Source of the DNA: TMED23 sp964643045
Lineage (GTDB): Bacteria; Pseudomonadota; Alphaproteobacteria; Rhodospirillales; UBA2165
DNA: 35,584 bases
Direction: 5' to 3'
Assembly (NCBI GenBank): GCA_964643045.1
Contig: CAZXSC010000019.1
Location: forward strand, 1-35,584
The notes beneath the pieces are model-generated. The model ran no database searches, was not told where the DNA came from, and was given only the letters and a program-made list of their open reading frames with translations. Numbering within the stretch: position 1 is the first letter of the stretch; every line of letters starts with the position of its first letter. The translations under genes and the position numbers were made by a program. Positions 16,038 through 24,264 of the stretch are shown here, piece by piece.

Positions 16038-17207
16038 TTGAAACCAGTAAATTCAATTTTAGATACTTATGGTACGACGATCTTTACCGTTATGTCTTCT
16101 CTGGCGGTTGAACACAATGCTATTAATCTGGGACAAGGTTTTCCTGATACGGATGGCCCTGCTGATGTGCTGGCTAAGGCGATGGAATTTACTAAGCAAG
16201 GACCGAACCAATACCCCCCAATGATGGGTGTCCCTGATCTGCGCCGCGTAGCTGCCGAGCATTCAAAAATATTTTACGATATTGAAGTTGACTGGAAGAG
16301 CCAAACTTTGGTTACTTCGGGTGCAACTGAAGCAATAGCTTCTTGCTTGTTTGGACTTGTTGAACCAGGTGATGAGGTCGTACTAATTGAGCCACTTTAC
16401 GATTGTTATCTGCCTATTCTGAGGCGAGCCGGTGGAATTCCTAAGCTTGTTCGTATCGCCCCTCCTAACTGGGAGTTGCCTTTTGAGGATTTAGAGGCAG
16501 TTTTTTCAGACAAAACAAAATTAATTTTGCTCAATTCTCCAATGAATCCGGCTGCAAAAGTTTTTTCAAGAACGGAATTAGAATTTATTGCCGATTTAGT
16601 GAAAAAATATGACGCGTATGCAATTTGTGATGAAGTTTATGAGCATATGACTTATGACGGACGTTCGCACATTCCTTTGATAACGTTACCCGAAATGGCT
16701 GAAAGATGTATTAGGATCAGTTCGGCAGGTAAAACATTTTCAATGACTGGCTGGAAGGTTGGTTATTCCGTTGGTGCATCAAAACTTATAGCCGCAGCAG
16801 CGAAGGCCCATCAGTTTCTTACTTTCACCACGCCGCCTAATCTTCAAATGGCTATTGCCTATGGCTTGCAGAAGAATACTGATTTTTTCAATAATATTAG
16901 CGCCGACATGCAATTAAAGCGCGACAGATTAGCCGTAGGGCTTGAAGAAACTGGATTTGATGTTTTGGATAGTCAGGGTACTTATTTTTTGGGTGTTGAT
17001 TTTCAGCCTTTGGGTTACGAAGGAGATGACATCGAATTTTGCAAGTATTTGACGACTGAAGTTGGTGTTGCTGCAGTTCCCTTTAGTGCTTTTTATCAAG
17101 AGGGTTTGGAAAGTGGGGTAGATCATTTTGTGCGGTTCTGCTTTTGCAAACAAGATGGTTTACTCGAAGATGCGCTAAAGCGTTTGAGAAAACACTTTGT
17201 TAAATAA
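16038..17207 (+). CDS. PLP-dependent aminotransferase, class I/II (KAT/YbdL-like)
   Basis: 389 residues. The start is TTG 16038 with GGGGGGTGG upstream, and the N-terminus (Y-G-T-T-I-F-T-V-M-S-S-L-A) matches the family start. N-L-G-Q-G-F-P-D, P-N-Q-Y-P-P-M-M-G, N-S-P-M-N-P and C-D-E-V-Y-E-H are all present. The PLP lysine is K232 in S-S-A-G-K-T-F-S-M-T-G-W-K. The closest named relatives by motif are methionine/kynurenine aminotransferases (YbdL, KAT). It probably transaminates methionine or aromatic amino acids with 2-oxo acids. It is a single gene, divergent from glnBA. Confidence 0.88.
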   Translation: MKPVNSILDTYGTTIFTVMSSLAVEHNAINLGQGFPDTDGPADVLAKAMEFTKQGPNQYPPMMGVPDLRRVAAEHSKIFYDIEVDWKSQTLVTSGATEAIASCLFGLVEPGDEVVLIEPLYDCYLPILRRAGGIPKLVRIAPPNWELPFEDLEAVFSDKTKLILLNSPMNPAAKVFSRTELEFIADLVKKYDAYAICDEVYEHMTYDGRSHIPLITLPEMAERCIRISSAGKTFSMTGWKVGYSVGASKLIAAAAKAHQFLTFTTPPNLQMAIAYGLQKNTDFFNNISADMQLKRDRLAVGLEETGFDVLDSQGTYFLGVDFQPLGYEGDDIEFCKYLTTEVGVAAVPFSAFYQEGLESGVDHFVRFCFCKQDGLLEDALKRLRKHFVK

Positions 17208-17303
17208 CAATGGAAGATTAAGCCTTGGATAAGGTTAGGAATTATATTTTTTTATAATAACCCCCACGTTACAGATTTATATTAGCCCCGTTAAAATAGC
17301 CAA

Positions 17304-18068
17304 TTAGGCTCTCTTTAAGATTACATTGTGAACTGTTGGGGTTGGCGCCAGCACTGATGAGGCGGCTGAAGTGGCTTTAAATCCTTGGCTTTCAATATAG
17401 TAAATCATTTCCCAATCATCGATCAAATCATCATTAACCTCAATTAAAATAGAGCTCAATTTTTTTGATTTTAGTGTTTCTTTTGCTCCTTCTATGACCT
17501 TTGGTTCTATACCATCGACATCAACTTTAATATAATTGGGTATCGGGATTACCGCTTTGGCAACTAGTTCATCGATTGTAGTTGCATAACAACCCTGGGA
17601 TATGACCGGCTCTATTGGTTGTTTGGCGTAGTTAAGTTTTTCGCCAAACACATGGCACGACTCTCCGGGTTCAAATATTGTTAAGTGAAATTCATCGAAT
17701 CCCGGTCTGTCGCTAATTGCAATAGGGTATGCGACTAGCCTATTACCTAATTGATTATTAACGATATTACGCATTAGAATACTAAAATTAAGGGCTTCTG
17801 GTTCGAAAGCAAAACATTGAACATTTCGGCTAATTGTTGCCCAGATACTATAAAGGCCAATATTAGCTCCGATATCAAGGAACACGGTCTTTGGAGCAAA
17901 TGTAGATATCCAGTCAATAGTTTCGGGCTCTTGAACAAAAATTGTATCTACCAGTGCTTTTACGTGCTCCGTTGGAGTATGAAATTTGATGGTATAGCCA
18001 TCTTTCTCTAGTGTGCACGTGGGAACCATACGTTCATAGTCAGCCAAAGTTATAGTCATATCAGTCAC
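17304..18068 (-). CDS. FkbM-family methyltransferase
   Basis: 254 residues from GTG 18068, which has AGGAAT at good spacing; ATG 18059 is the alternative. The SAM-binding motif is V-F-L-D-I-G-A-N-I-G-L-Y-S. The acidic strand end is F-A-F-E-P, and the FkbM hallmark I-K-V-D-V-D-G-I-E-P-K-V-I-E-G-A is intact. FkbM enzymes O-methylate sugars, polyketides or other secondary structures. It is divergent from the TPR-glycosyltransferase gene 100 bp away, which suggests a joint role in decorating a surface glycan or glycoprotein. The substrate is unknown. Confidence 0.85.
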   Translation of the reverse strand: MTDMTITLADYERMVPTCTLEKDGYTIKFHTPTEHVKALVDTIFVQEPETIDWISTFAPKTVFLDIGANIGLYSIWATISRNVQCFAFEPEALNFSILMRNIVNNQLGNRLVAYPIAISDRPGFDEFHLTIFEPGESCHVFGEKLNYAKQPIEPVISQGCYATTIDELVAKAVIPIPNYIKVDVDGIEPKVIEGAKETLKSKKLSSILIEVNDDLIDDWEMIYYIESQGFKATSAASSVLAPTPTVHNVILKRA

Positions 18069-18170
18069 AGCGATTCCTGGATAGCAAAATGATTTAGCGT
18101 TGCTAGTTTAGACGATGCTTATAGTTTGAGGCAATGTTGCGTCTAAAGATTTCTGCTTTATAGTTTGAAT

Positions 18171-19394
18171 ATGGACTTAATTGCTGCATTTAAAGAGATA
18201 AAAGCACTGCTTGAAGAGAATAAACTTGATGCAGCATTCTCATGTTTAGAACAAATAGAAGATAAAATACCAGACAGTGGTGCCAGTCAAAAATTTGTCG
18301 GCCAACTCTACCAGCGGTTTGGTGAAGATGAGAAAAGTTTGCGATATCTATTGCGTGCTCGTGAACTTTTATCAGACGATGCTTCGTTAATTTTAAATTT
18401 GGGATATTATTATTTAGATAATGGAGCACCAAAGAAGGCTGCTAATCATTTTCAAAAATATTTGGAAGTGGAACAACCTTCAAGCCGGGTGCTCTGTTTT
18501 TTAGCCAGGGCTTATAACTATAGTGGTAATAACTATAAGGCAGAGCAAATTTTACGTCACGCCGTTCAATTAACGCCAATTGATCTTGAAGCCCAACTTC
18601 ATTTTGGTCGCATATTAATGCTAAATCGCAGATATAGGGAAGCACGGGAATGTTTTGAATTTCTGAGTTTTTTTTACCCTGGAGATTTCATGGTGGAAAT
18701 TGGTCTCAAACGATCACTGGCGTTTTTAGCTGGATCTGTTAGTACAAATATCAGGAATAAGTCAAAAGATCCCGCGACAGTTGTTTGTGTAAAATATGGC
18801 TCAAAATACGGGCCTGATTATGTCAATCGCCTTGCTTCTATGGTTCGTCGGTGGAGTTCAGTGGGGGTGAATTTCGTTTGTTTTACTGAAGATGGGCGCG
18901 GCCTAGATGCCGGAATCCAAACCTTATCACTACCCGAGACAAATTCGCTAGGCCAGGATGTCCACGGTTGGTGGAACAAATTGGCACTGTTTCAGCGTCA
19001 ATTTAAAGAAATTGGCTCTCACATGTTATACTTTGACCTAGATGTTGTTATAACTGGAATGATTGATCCACTATTGTTTTACGATAGTGATTTTGCGATG
19101 GCATCAAATTTGTATGCTCCGAGTTTCAGTTCTTCAGTTATGCGTTTTAAAAACGGCTTAAGGACAGACATTTGGACAGATTTTTCAGAAAGTGAAGCAA
19201 AAAAGGTACCAGGTGATGAAGATTGGATTTCTTTAAGGGTTCCCGATGCTGATATTTTTCCTGAAGATTGGTGCTCAATTTATCGGTTACATGCGGTCAA
19301 AGGTGTTCCAAAACGGTCTATCGTCGTTAGCTTTGGCGGAAAGCCCAACCCAGATGAATATCCAGCTTCTTGGGTTAAAGAATATTGGTATTAG
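18171..19394 (+). CDS. TPR protein with glycosyltransferase-like C-terminus
   Basis: 407 residues from ATG 18171 (a TTG at 18165 is in frame). Residues 1-190 contain several 34-residue helical repeats with TPR spacing (A-x-x-x-L-G-x-x-Y-L-D-N-G, A-R-A-Y-N-Y-S-G-N-N-Y-K-A, F-G-R-I-L-M-L-N-R-R-Y). Residues about 205-407 look like a GT-A type transferase: V-V-C-V-K-Y-G-S-K-Y-G start, a W-W-N-K-L segment, the D289-L-D291 metal motif in Y-F-D-L-D-V-V-I, and D-E-D-W later. TPR-fused transferases often modify proteins or polysaccharides. The donor sugar cannot be inferred. It ends 75 bp before tRNA-His. Confidence 0.75.
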   Translation: MDLIAAFKEIKALLEENKLDAAFSCLEQIEDKIPDSGASQKFVGQLYQRFGEDEKSLRYLLRARELLSDDASLILNLGYYYLDNGAPKKAANHFQKYLEVEQPSSRVLCFLARAYNYSGNNYKAEQILRHAVQLTPIDLEAQLHFGRILMLNRRYREARECFEFLSFFYPGDFMVEIGLKRSLAFLAGSVSTNIRNKSKDPATVVCVKYGSKYGPDYVNRLASMVRRWSSVGVNFVCFTEDGRGLDAGIQTLSLPETNSLGQDVHGWWNKLALFQRQFKEIGSHMLYFDLDVVITGMIDPLLFYDSDFAMASNLYAPSFSSSVMRFKNGLRTDIWTDFSESEAKKVPGDEDWISLRVPDADIFPEDWCSIYRLHAVKGVPKRSIVVSFGGKPNPDEYPASWVKEYWY

Positions 19395-19469
19395 GGACTG
19401 AATCAGCCGATAATTTATGTCCGGTACTTGACCCTTGTGAGGGTTGCGGTTACACACATCATCTTATGT

Positions 19470-19547
19470 GGCGGATGTAGCTCAACTGGTTAGAGCACCG
19501 GCTTGTGGTGCCGGGGGTTGGGGGTTCAAGTCCCCTCATTCGCCCCA
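19470..19547 (+). tRNA. tRNA-His (GTG)
   Basis: A complete cloverleaf. The acceptor GCGGATG pairs with CATTCGC (one G-U), with the extra G at -1 facing discriminator C, the hallmark of tRNA-His. The anticodon stem is CCGGC/GCCGG with loop TTGTGGT, and GTG is at 19505-19507. The T arm contains GGTTCAAGTCC. The 3' CCA is encoded. Confidence 0.97.
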
Positions 19548-19554
19548 TTATTTC

Positions 19555-19586
19555 AAGGACGTAGCTAAAAATGGCTAAGTCCTTTT
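19555..19586 (+). terminator. Terminator after tRNA-His
   Basis: AAGGAC and TAGC arms pair with GCTA and GTCCTT around an A-rich loop, with one G/A mismatch, then TTTTA. It starts 8 bp past the tRNA CCA end. Confidence 0.75.
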
Positions 19587-19987
19587 ACTTGTTAGCAACC
19601 GTCTGGACGATTTCGAATTGACTTAAAGCCTATTTCCGCGTTCGCGCCCGCCACTCCCTGCGCCATTTTGTTCGCGTGGATCTAAAGTCCGCTTTATTTT
19701 CGACAGCGGGCATTAAATTGATCCTTCGGAATGTCCACTTTTAGCCAAAAGCAGATATTCAGATTACGTTGGATGGGGGTCACTGTGTCAAATAACAAAG
19801 GTACTTGCCAGCTGCGGTATAACCTATTTGATAAAAACCTCTTCTAGAGTTACAAAATGGAATAAATATCTTGCTAAACCCTTGGGCGTTGCAGAAGAGG
19901 TCAAACTCAGCATGATTTATTACGAAATGCGCAAATGCTTGAACTTGATCGTGGATCGAGATGAATTCTTAGTCTAAGAAAAATAAT
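19587..19987. other. Gene-free stretch with degenerate relics
   Basis: About 400 bp. An imperfect inverted repeat (ATGTCCACTTTT against AAAAGCAGATAT, about 10 of 12 matching) lies at 19731-19758. A plus-strand frame ending in TAA at 19975-19977 has protein-like composition over its last ~40 codons (A-K-P-L-G-V-A-E-E-V-K-L-S) but no start codon, so it may be a gene remnant. No integrase or att-like duplication of the tRNA end was found. Confidence 0.4.
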
Positions 19988-20557
19988 TTAGTCCTGATTT
20001 CTGTTATTTAAGGATGCACATGTAACAAAAAGTTTTTGCCAAATCATTGAAACACTATCTTCAACAGAATTTTGGCCAAAATTCTTAATATGTAAATGTG
20101 GTGATTTTGGTTGATCAACTGGAAAGTGAAACCCGGCGAAATCGGCCGTATTTTTAGCTTCGATGTCTTTAAAGTGGCCTTTTTCATCGCGTTCGGCTCG
20201 AATTTTTTCCGGTACATCGAGAAACACCTCAAGATAAGGAGAAATGTGCATCTGATTCCACTCATAAATTTCGTGGAACATGGAAATGGTTGAGCACACA
20301 ACCAAGTGCTTTTGATCGACAAATGTTTTTGCTAGATTGCAATATTGTTGAGCGATCTTCAGACGATCAAGCCTTTTAAAGTTTCCGTCAATCAAAAGAT
20401 CTTTTCGTAAAATATTGCCATCTAACCATACCGGATTTATTCCGTTTTCACGAAGACGCATATTAAGATGTTTTGCAATTGTAGTCTTTCCGGCTTCAGG
20501 CAGGCCGGTTATCCAAATCAAACCATATAACTCAGGGAAGTTAGGATCTTGCGACAT
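19988..20557 (-). CDS. APS-kinase-like P-loop kinase
   Basis: 189 residues, the size of CysC. The P-loop is G-L-P-E-A-G-K-T-T-I-A at about 18-28, close to the CysC form G-L-S-G-A-G-K-S-T. Next come L-D-G-N-I-L-R (CysC has D-G-D-N-V-R), R-L-x-I-A-Q-Q-Y, and F-L-D-V-P-E-K-I-R-A-E-R-D. The CysC segment S-P-F-R is replaced by S-T-I-S-M-F-H-E, so adenylyl sulfate may not be the substrate. If it is an APS kinase, it makes PAPS for the sulfotransferase 1.1 kb away. It follows a SAM methyltransferase gene by 4 bp, so the two are cotranscribed. The superfamily is sure; the reaction is not. Confidence 0.7.
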   Translation of the reverse strand: MSQDPNFPELYGLIWITGLPEAGKTTIAKHLNMRLRENGINPVWLDGNILRKDLLIDGNFKRLDRLKIAQQYCNLAKTFVDQKHLVVCSTISMFHEIYEWNQMHISPYLEVFLDVPEKIRAERDEKGHFKDIEAKNTADFAGFHFPVDQPKSPHLHIKNFGQNSVEDSVSMIWQKLFVTCASLNNRNQD

Positions 20558-20561
20558 TTGC

Positions 20562-21401
20562 TTATTTAACCACTAATGAAGACCAAGCACGTGTTAGATA
20601 GGTTGTTTGAATTTCATCAATATCGGTCAAACGTGTTTGTATCCAAAAAATAAATTCCGAAAATTTCTGCACTCCCATTCGGGCCTGAAGTTCGTTTACC
20701 GATTTCCAGACCCCGATATAATTATCAATAGATTGACAGACAACGTGACGACCTTCCAAATATACCACATCTTCAAATAAAGGAGTACCCCACATAAGAT
20801 CAGTCATTTGAGCGGCCCGCCCCGAATGGCCGGAAGAGACACGATCAACATTCCCCGCCATTTCATTAGCTTTATTTTCGATTTCTAGTAAAAGTGGAGT
20901 GGTTTCAATGATTCTGGGGTTCCATAACGCTACGAAGCGTCCCCCAGGTTTTAAAATGCGATGAAATTCCCGGATGCCCTCCTCGAAATTGATCCAGTGA
21001 AATGCTGATGCTGTGGATACAAAATCGACGGAGTTGCTGTCCAATGAGGTTTCAGTGCCACTGCCCTTTACCCAGGCTATGTTGGGCATGTGTGCAGAAT
21101 CCTTCTCACCAAATAATCTCATTTTATCATTAGGCTCGACTCCCACAACAGACCTCATTCCTGCCGAGGCAATTTGCCGAGACCAAATTCCGGTCCCGGC
21201 TCCAACATCAGCGGCTACGATCTTTGAAACCTCTTTATCATGCAGTCCGATCAATGCGGAAATGACACTTTCGCTATAGGAGGGCCTGAATCTTGAATAA
21301 TTCCGTGCGAGATCAGAAAAATTACCCATTTTCACTTCTGCATCAGGAGGTTTAAAAGAATCTGAGTTGTTCCTTTTTGCGGAAATTTTTTTAACTCTCA
21401 T
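20562..21401 (-). CDS. Class I SAM-dependent methyltransferase
   Basis: 279 residues from ATG 21401 with AAGG upstream; ATG 21329 is possible and fits where homologues usually begin (F-S-D-L-A-R-N-Y-S-R-F-R-P-S-Y). Motif I is A-A-D-V-G-A-G-T-G-I-W-S. The family hallmark S-T-A-S-A-F-H-W-I-N-F follows, then R-I-L-K-P-G-G-R-F-V-A-L-W-N. It belongs to the Methyltransf_11/UbiE-like group. The substrate is unknown. The tight coupling to the kinase gene suggests a shared small-molecule or glycan pathway. Confidence 0.85.
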   Translation of the reverse strand: MRVKKISAKRNNSDSFKPPDAEVKMGNFSDLARNYSRFRPSYSESVISALIGLHDKEVSKIVAADVGAGTGIWSRQIASAGMRSVVGVEPNDKMRLFGEKDSAHMPNIAWVKGSGTETSLDSNSVDFVSTASAFHWINFEEGIREFHRILKPGGRFVALWNPRIIETTPLLLEIENKANEMAGNVDRVSSGHSGRAAQMTDLMWGTPLFEDVVYLEGRHVVCQSIDNYIGVWKSVNELQARMGVQKFSEFIFWIQTRLTDIDEIQTTYLTRAWSSLVVK

Positions 21402-21690
21402 GTTATAATTACCTTAAGTGGCTCCTCTAAAAAATATCAATTTGTGTCTAAGAAACCCGTTCCATCGATGCTAATGACCCATGTCCCCAAAATTATTGTG
21501 AAAATAAAGGCCGTTTCGTGTTGTCATTTCGGGCGAGTGGCTCGAATGACTAATGGTATGTGAGGTAATTTTAACAAATTTTTATTTACAATATACCGCA
21601 ACGACTTATAAGCTTCAATCATACTATCCTGCAATAAGCTAGCCTCAACCACTAATCCCGGTAAGATAGGGATAATTAATAGGGAGGAAA

Positions 21691-23052
21691 GTGAACTTGA
21701 CCAGAAGTGTCTCATTTAAGCCCTATAACCCATTTCCCTGGCTGCAGGGGTATCTGATATACGGCATGGGAACGCTTTCTGATAATCCCGTAAAGGATGT
21801 TGAAGATTTTCTGAAGAAGAACGCAAAAAAACAAGACTTTACGTTTGCGGTTGTCGGAGCCGGTGGGTCGGCATTACAAATTGTCAACAGTTTGCGTCAA
21901 GGCCTTTATTCGAGAAACGTTCGTGGCCATTTTGATGATCAATTAAAAGAATACGATGAAATTTCTATTCTGCCTGGAAAAGAACCATTTCACATGAAAC
22001 TTAGTCGTTTGGGCGAATTTTCTACCGCTGATTTTTTTGATTTTGTTTTTATTTTTTGTGAAGCCGAACTATATCGACCTATTCTCAGAGAGATGGGCAG
22101 CCGTTTCGGCGTAAGGGCCAATATTGTTTTGCCAATATCGGACGGAATTTATTCACCTGAAGTCATAATTGAAAATCCCCGCCCGATTGGCGTTACGCTA
22201 TACCCGAATGCGGGTGCAGATTTACTTGGGCCGATAATGAGAGCAATCATGCAAAAATCTAAGAGACGGGAGATACCTGGTGGTTTCTTTGCAGGAATAG
22301 ATTCATTCAGTACAACAATGTGGCAACCAGGCAAAGGGCCAACAGTGGAAAATCACTGGGCTCCACCGCCTCAAGAGTTCATAGATGAAGCAGCATTTTG
22401 GCATTTTCGAAATATAGAACTTTATAGCTGGAATCATATACATTTACCCGTTACGACAGCAACATTTGCCAAACTAACAGATATGGCAATCCTTCATTTG
22501 GTGCGTGACCCGAGAGACGTTATCACATCGATTTACATGCGAACTCATGGTCCTATCCATAACCGATTAGATGAACGTGAGGTTACGGATCTGTTGCTAC
22601 AATTTCTGAATGGCTATACCTATAAAACGAGATCCTATGATTTTTTGGTTTGGCCCCATATAAGCAAGCTTATCCAAGATTTTATTGATGCAGATAAATA
22701 TTCACACATGCGGAGTATTCGATTTGAAGATTTAAAGTATAATGCTCTTGAAACCCTACGCGACCTTTTGAGATGGTTGCATCTCACTCCCTCCCCATTT
22801 TTTGAAATTAGTGATTCAGAAATAAATGATATCCTCAAAAGCAATTCGTTTGGAAACATTACAGACGGAGCGCGACAAGAAGGCGAAAACCATGATTGGG
22901 TAGCTACTATTTCGGGCGTGGAAACTTCTCTGCGAAAAGGGATTTCCGGGGATTGGAAAAACATCTTTACCAAAGAAGCTATTGACGTTTTCAAAGAACT
23001 CACGGGAGACAAAATTGTCGAACTTGGCTATGAAAAAAATATGGACTGGTAA
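21691..23052 (+). CDS. Sulfotransferase-family protein (PAPS type)
   Basis: 453 residues. The start is GTG 21691 or, better spaced from AGGGAGG, TTG 21697. The C-terminal two thirds look like a PAPS sulfotransferase. The 3'-phosphate motif is H-L-V-R-D-P-R-D-V-I-T-S-I-Y (R272-S280), and the C-terminal R-K-G-I-S-G-D-W-K-N (R415 onward) is classical. The 5' motif Y-P-K-S-G-T is altered to Y171-P-N-A-G-A, so the usual catalytic Lys is Asn. Residues 1-160 are an N-terminal extension with a nucleotide-fold-like F-A-V-V-G-A-G-G-S-A. It would sulfate a glycan or small molecule if active. It is divergent from the methyltransferase/kinase pair. Confidence 0.8.
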   Translation: MNLTRSVSFKPYNPFPWLQGYLIYGMGTLSDNPVKDVEDFLKKNAKKQDFTFAVVGAGGSALQIVNSLRQGLYSRNVRGHFDDQLKEYDEISILPGKEPFHMKLSRLGEFSTADFFDFVFIFCEAELYRPILREMGSRFGVRANIVLPISDGIYSPEVIIENPRPIGVTLYPNAGADLLGPIMRAIMQKSKRREIPGGFFAGIDSFSTTMWQPGKGPTVENHWAPPPQEFIDEAAFWHFRNIELYSWNHIHLPVTTATFAKLTDMAILHLVRDPRDVITSIYMRTHGPIHNRLDEREVTDLLLQFLNGYTYKTRSYDFLVWPHISKLIQDFIDADKYSHMRSIRFEDLKYNALETLRDLLRWLHLTPSPFFEISDSEINDILKSNSFGNITDGARQEGENHDWVATISGVETSLRKGISGDWKNIFTKEAIDVFKELTGDKIVELGYEKNMDW

Positions 23053-23087
23053 GGTTAAAACTAGAAGAATAGCAATTGGTCTTGATA

Positions 23088-23195
23088 ATGAAACCGTTGA
23101 AGATAGCATCAGTAATTGGAACAGGTTCAAAAATAATTAAAGCTGCCTCAATTTCACTGGCGATTAAAAATTTCGGTATTAGAGCCAACGTCTAA
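23088..23195 (+). pseudogene. N-terminal relic of a WecB-like epimerase
   Basis: A 35-codon ORF, M-K-P-L-K-I-A-S-V-I-G-T-G-S-K-I-I-K-A-A, ends at TAA. The pattern K-I-x-S-V-I-G-T-x-x-x-I-I-K-A-A-x-x-S is the start of UDP-GlcNAc 2-epimerases, where R-P-Q/E normally follows G-T. The rest of the roughly 370-residue enzyme is absent. It is probably a truncated remnant 36 bp after the sulfotransferase stop. A short peptide gene is less likely. Confidence 0.45.
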
Positions 23196-23346
23196 TATAG
23201 AAAAAGCAAAAATAATGATGCTCTAGTAACTACAATAGTTGAAATATCCGAAAAAATGTGAGAAATTCGCCGGCTTGTGATGTTGAATGGTTCATGCAAG
23301 ATTTTCAATTTAATTGGACCGAGGATTTGGGTTTAAGGGCCGAATA

Positions 23347-24240
23347 ATGAAAATAGATATGCTTGGCACTGGAGCTGCAATGGTTGATCCAGATAGGGCA
23401 CAATCGGGTATACTTGTTTCATTAAACAACGGTGCTAAATACATGTTCGATTGTGGGGCAGGTACTACGCACAATATGGTTAGAGCTAATAGTAATCCCC
23501 GAGATGTAGGGGTCATATTTTTGACCCATCTTCACCACGATCATATTTGTGACTTTCCCTTATTTGCAATTTCGGGATGGATGTATGATCGAAAAACAGC
23601 ACCAATTGTATTAGGTCCTAAAGGCACCAAGCACTTCTGCGACCACTTATTCGAAGGGGGAGCTTATGATTCTGACTTTCGGGCTCGTAGTGATTATCCT
23701 CGGCGGCAAGCTAATTTAGAAGCGATCCGGCCTGAAGTTCGAGAAGTGAGCCCTGGGCTAGCTTTCGAAGATGAGAATGTGCGTATCTACTGTGATTTTG
23801 TTGATCATATTCCTCGTGAAATTTCCGAGTGTTTTGGCATACGTTTGGAGGCTGAGGGAAAAGTTATTGCATTTTCAGGAGATACATCTCCTTGTGACAA
23901 TATGGTTAAATTGGCAAGAGATGCCGATATATTGTTCCATGAATGTACTTTCCCTGAATCCTTTATAGAGTTTCGGAGTAAGTCGGGGACAGGCACCCAT
24001 GCCCATACACCGCCCACAGCACTGGGGGAAATCGCCGTTAGGGCTGGTGTAAAAAGCCTTGTAGCAACACATTTTGGTCACTTCGAGTCTACCAACCAAG
24101 TTATTCGAGAAGCCGCAGAACACCACATGCCAGTTGACGAAATGGGTCCTCATGTCATGGATGATGTAGTTAAAGATATCAGGCGTACCTATTCTGGCCC
24201 ACTGCAGATGGCGTATGATTTGTTACGAATAGATCTTTAG
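23347..24240 (+). CDS. MBL-fold metallo-hydrolase (tRNase Z/arylsulfatase-like)
   Basis: 297 residues from ATG 23347 with AAGGGCC upstream; the frame is open 11 codons further. The fold signature is intact: L-G-T-G-A-A near the start, F-D-C-G-A-G, the zinc motif T-H-L-H-H-D-H at H61-H66, F-S-G-D-T-S-P, and A-T-H-F-G-H at the C-terminus. This subgroup covers tRNase Z, arylsulfatase AtsA and related phosphodiesterases. The neighbouring sulfotransferase and ASST-like genes make a sulfatase-type role tempting, but sequence alone does not decide. No signal peptide. Confidence 0.82.
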   Translation: MKIDMLGTGAAMVDPDRAQSGILVSLNNGAKYMFDCGAGTTHNMVRANSNPRDVGVIFLTHLHHDHICDFPLFAISGWMYDRKTAPIVLGPKGTKHFCDHLFEGGAYDSDFRARSDYPRRQANLEAIRPEVREVSPGLAFEDENVRIYCDFVDHIPREISECFGIRLEAEGKVIAFSGDTSPCDNMVKLARDADILFHECTFPESFIEFRSKSGTGTHAHTPPTALGEIAVRAGVKSLVATHFGHFESTNQVIREAAEHHMPVDEMGPHVMDDVVKDIRRTYSGPLQMAYDLLRIDL

Positions 24241-24264
24241 CTATTTCCCTAATTTGTTTGTTGT

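Noticed and set aside
19849..19977. Separate small gene on the plus strand
   Set aside because: The frame has protein-like composition but no start codon or ribosome site; it is kept only as a possible remnant in the intergenic entry.
19470..19987. Genomic-island attachment at tRNA-His
   Set aside because: I found no integrase gene and no second copy of the tRNA 3' end within the window.
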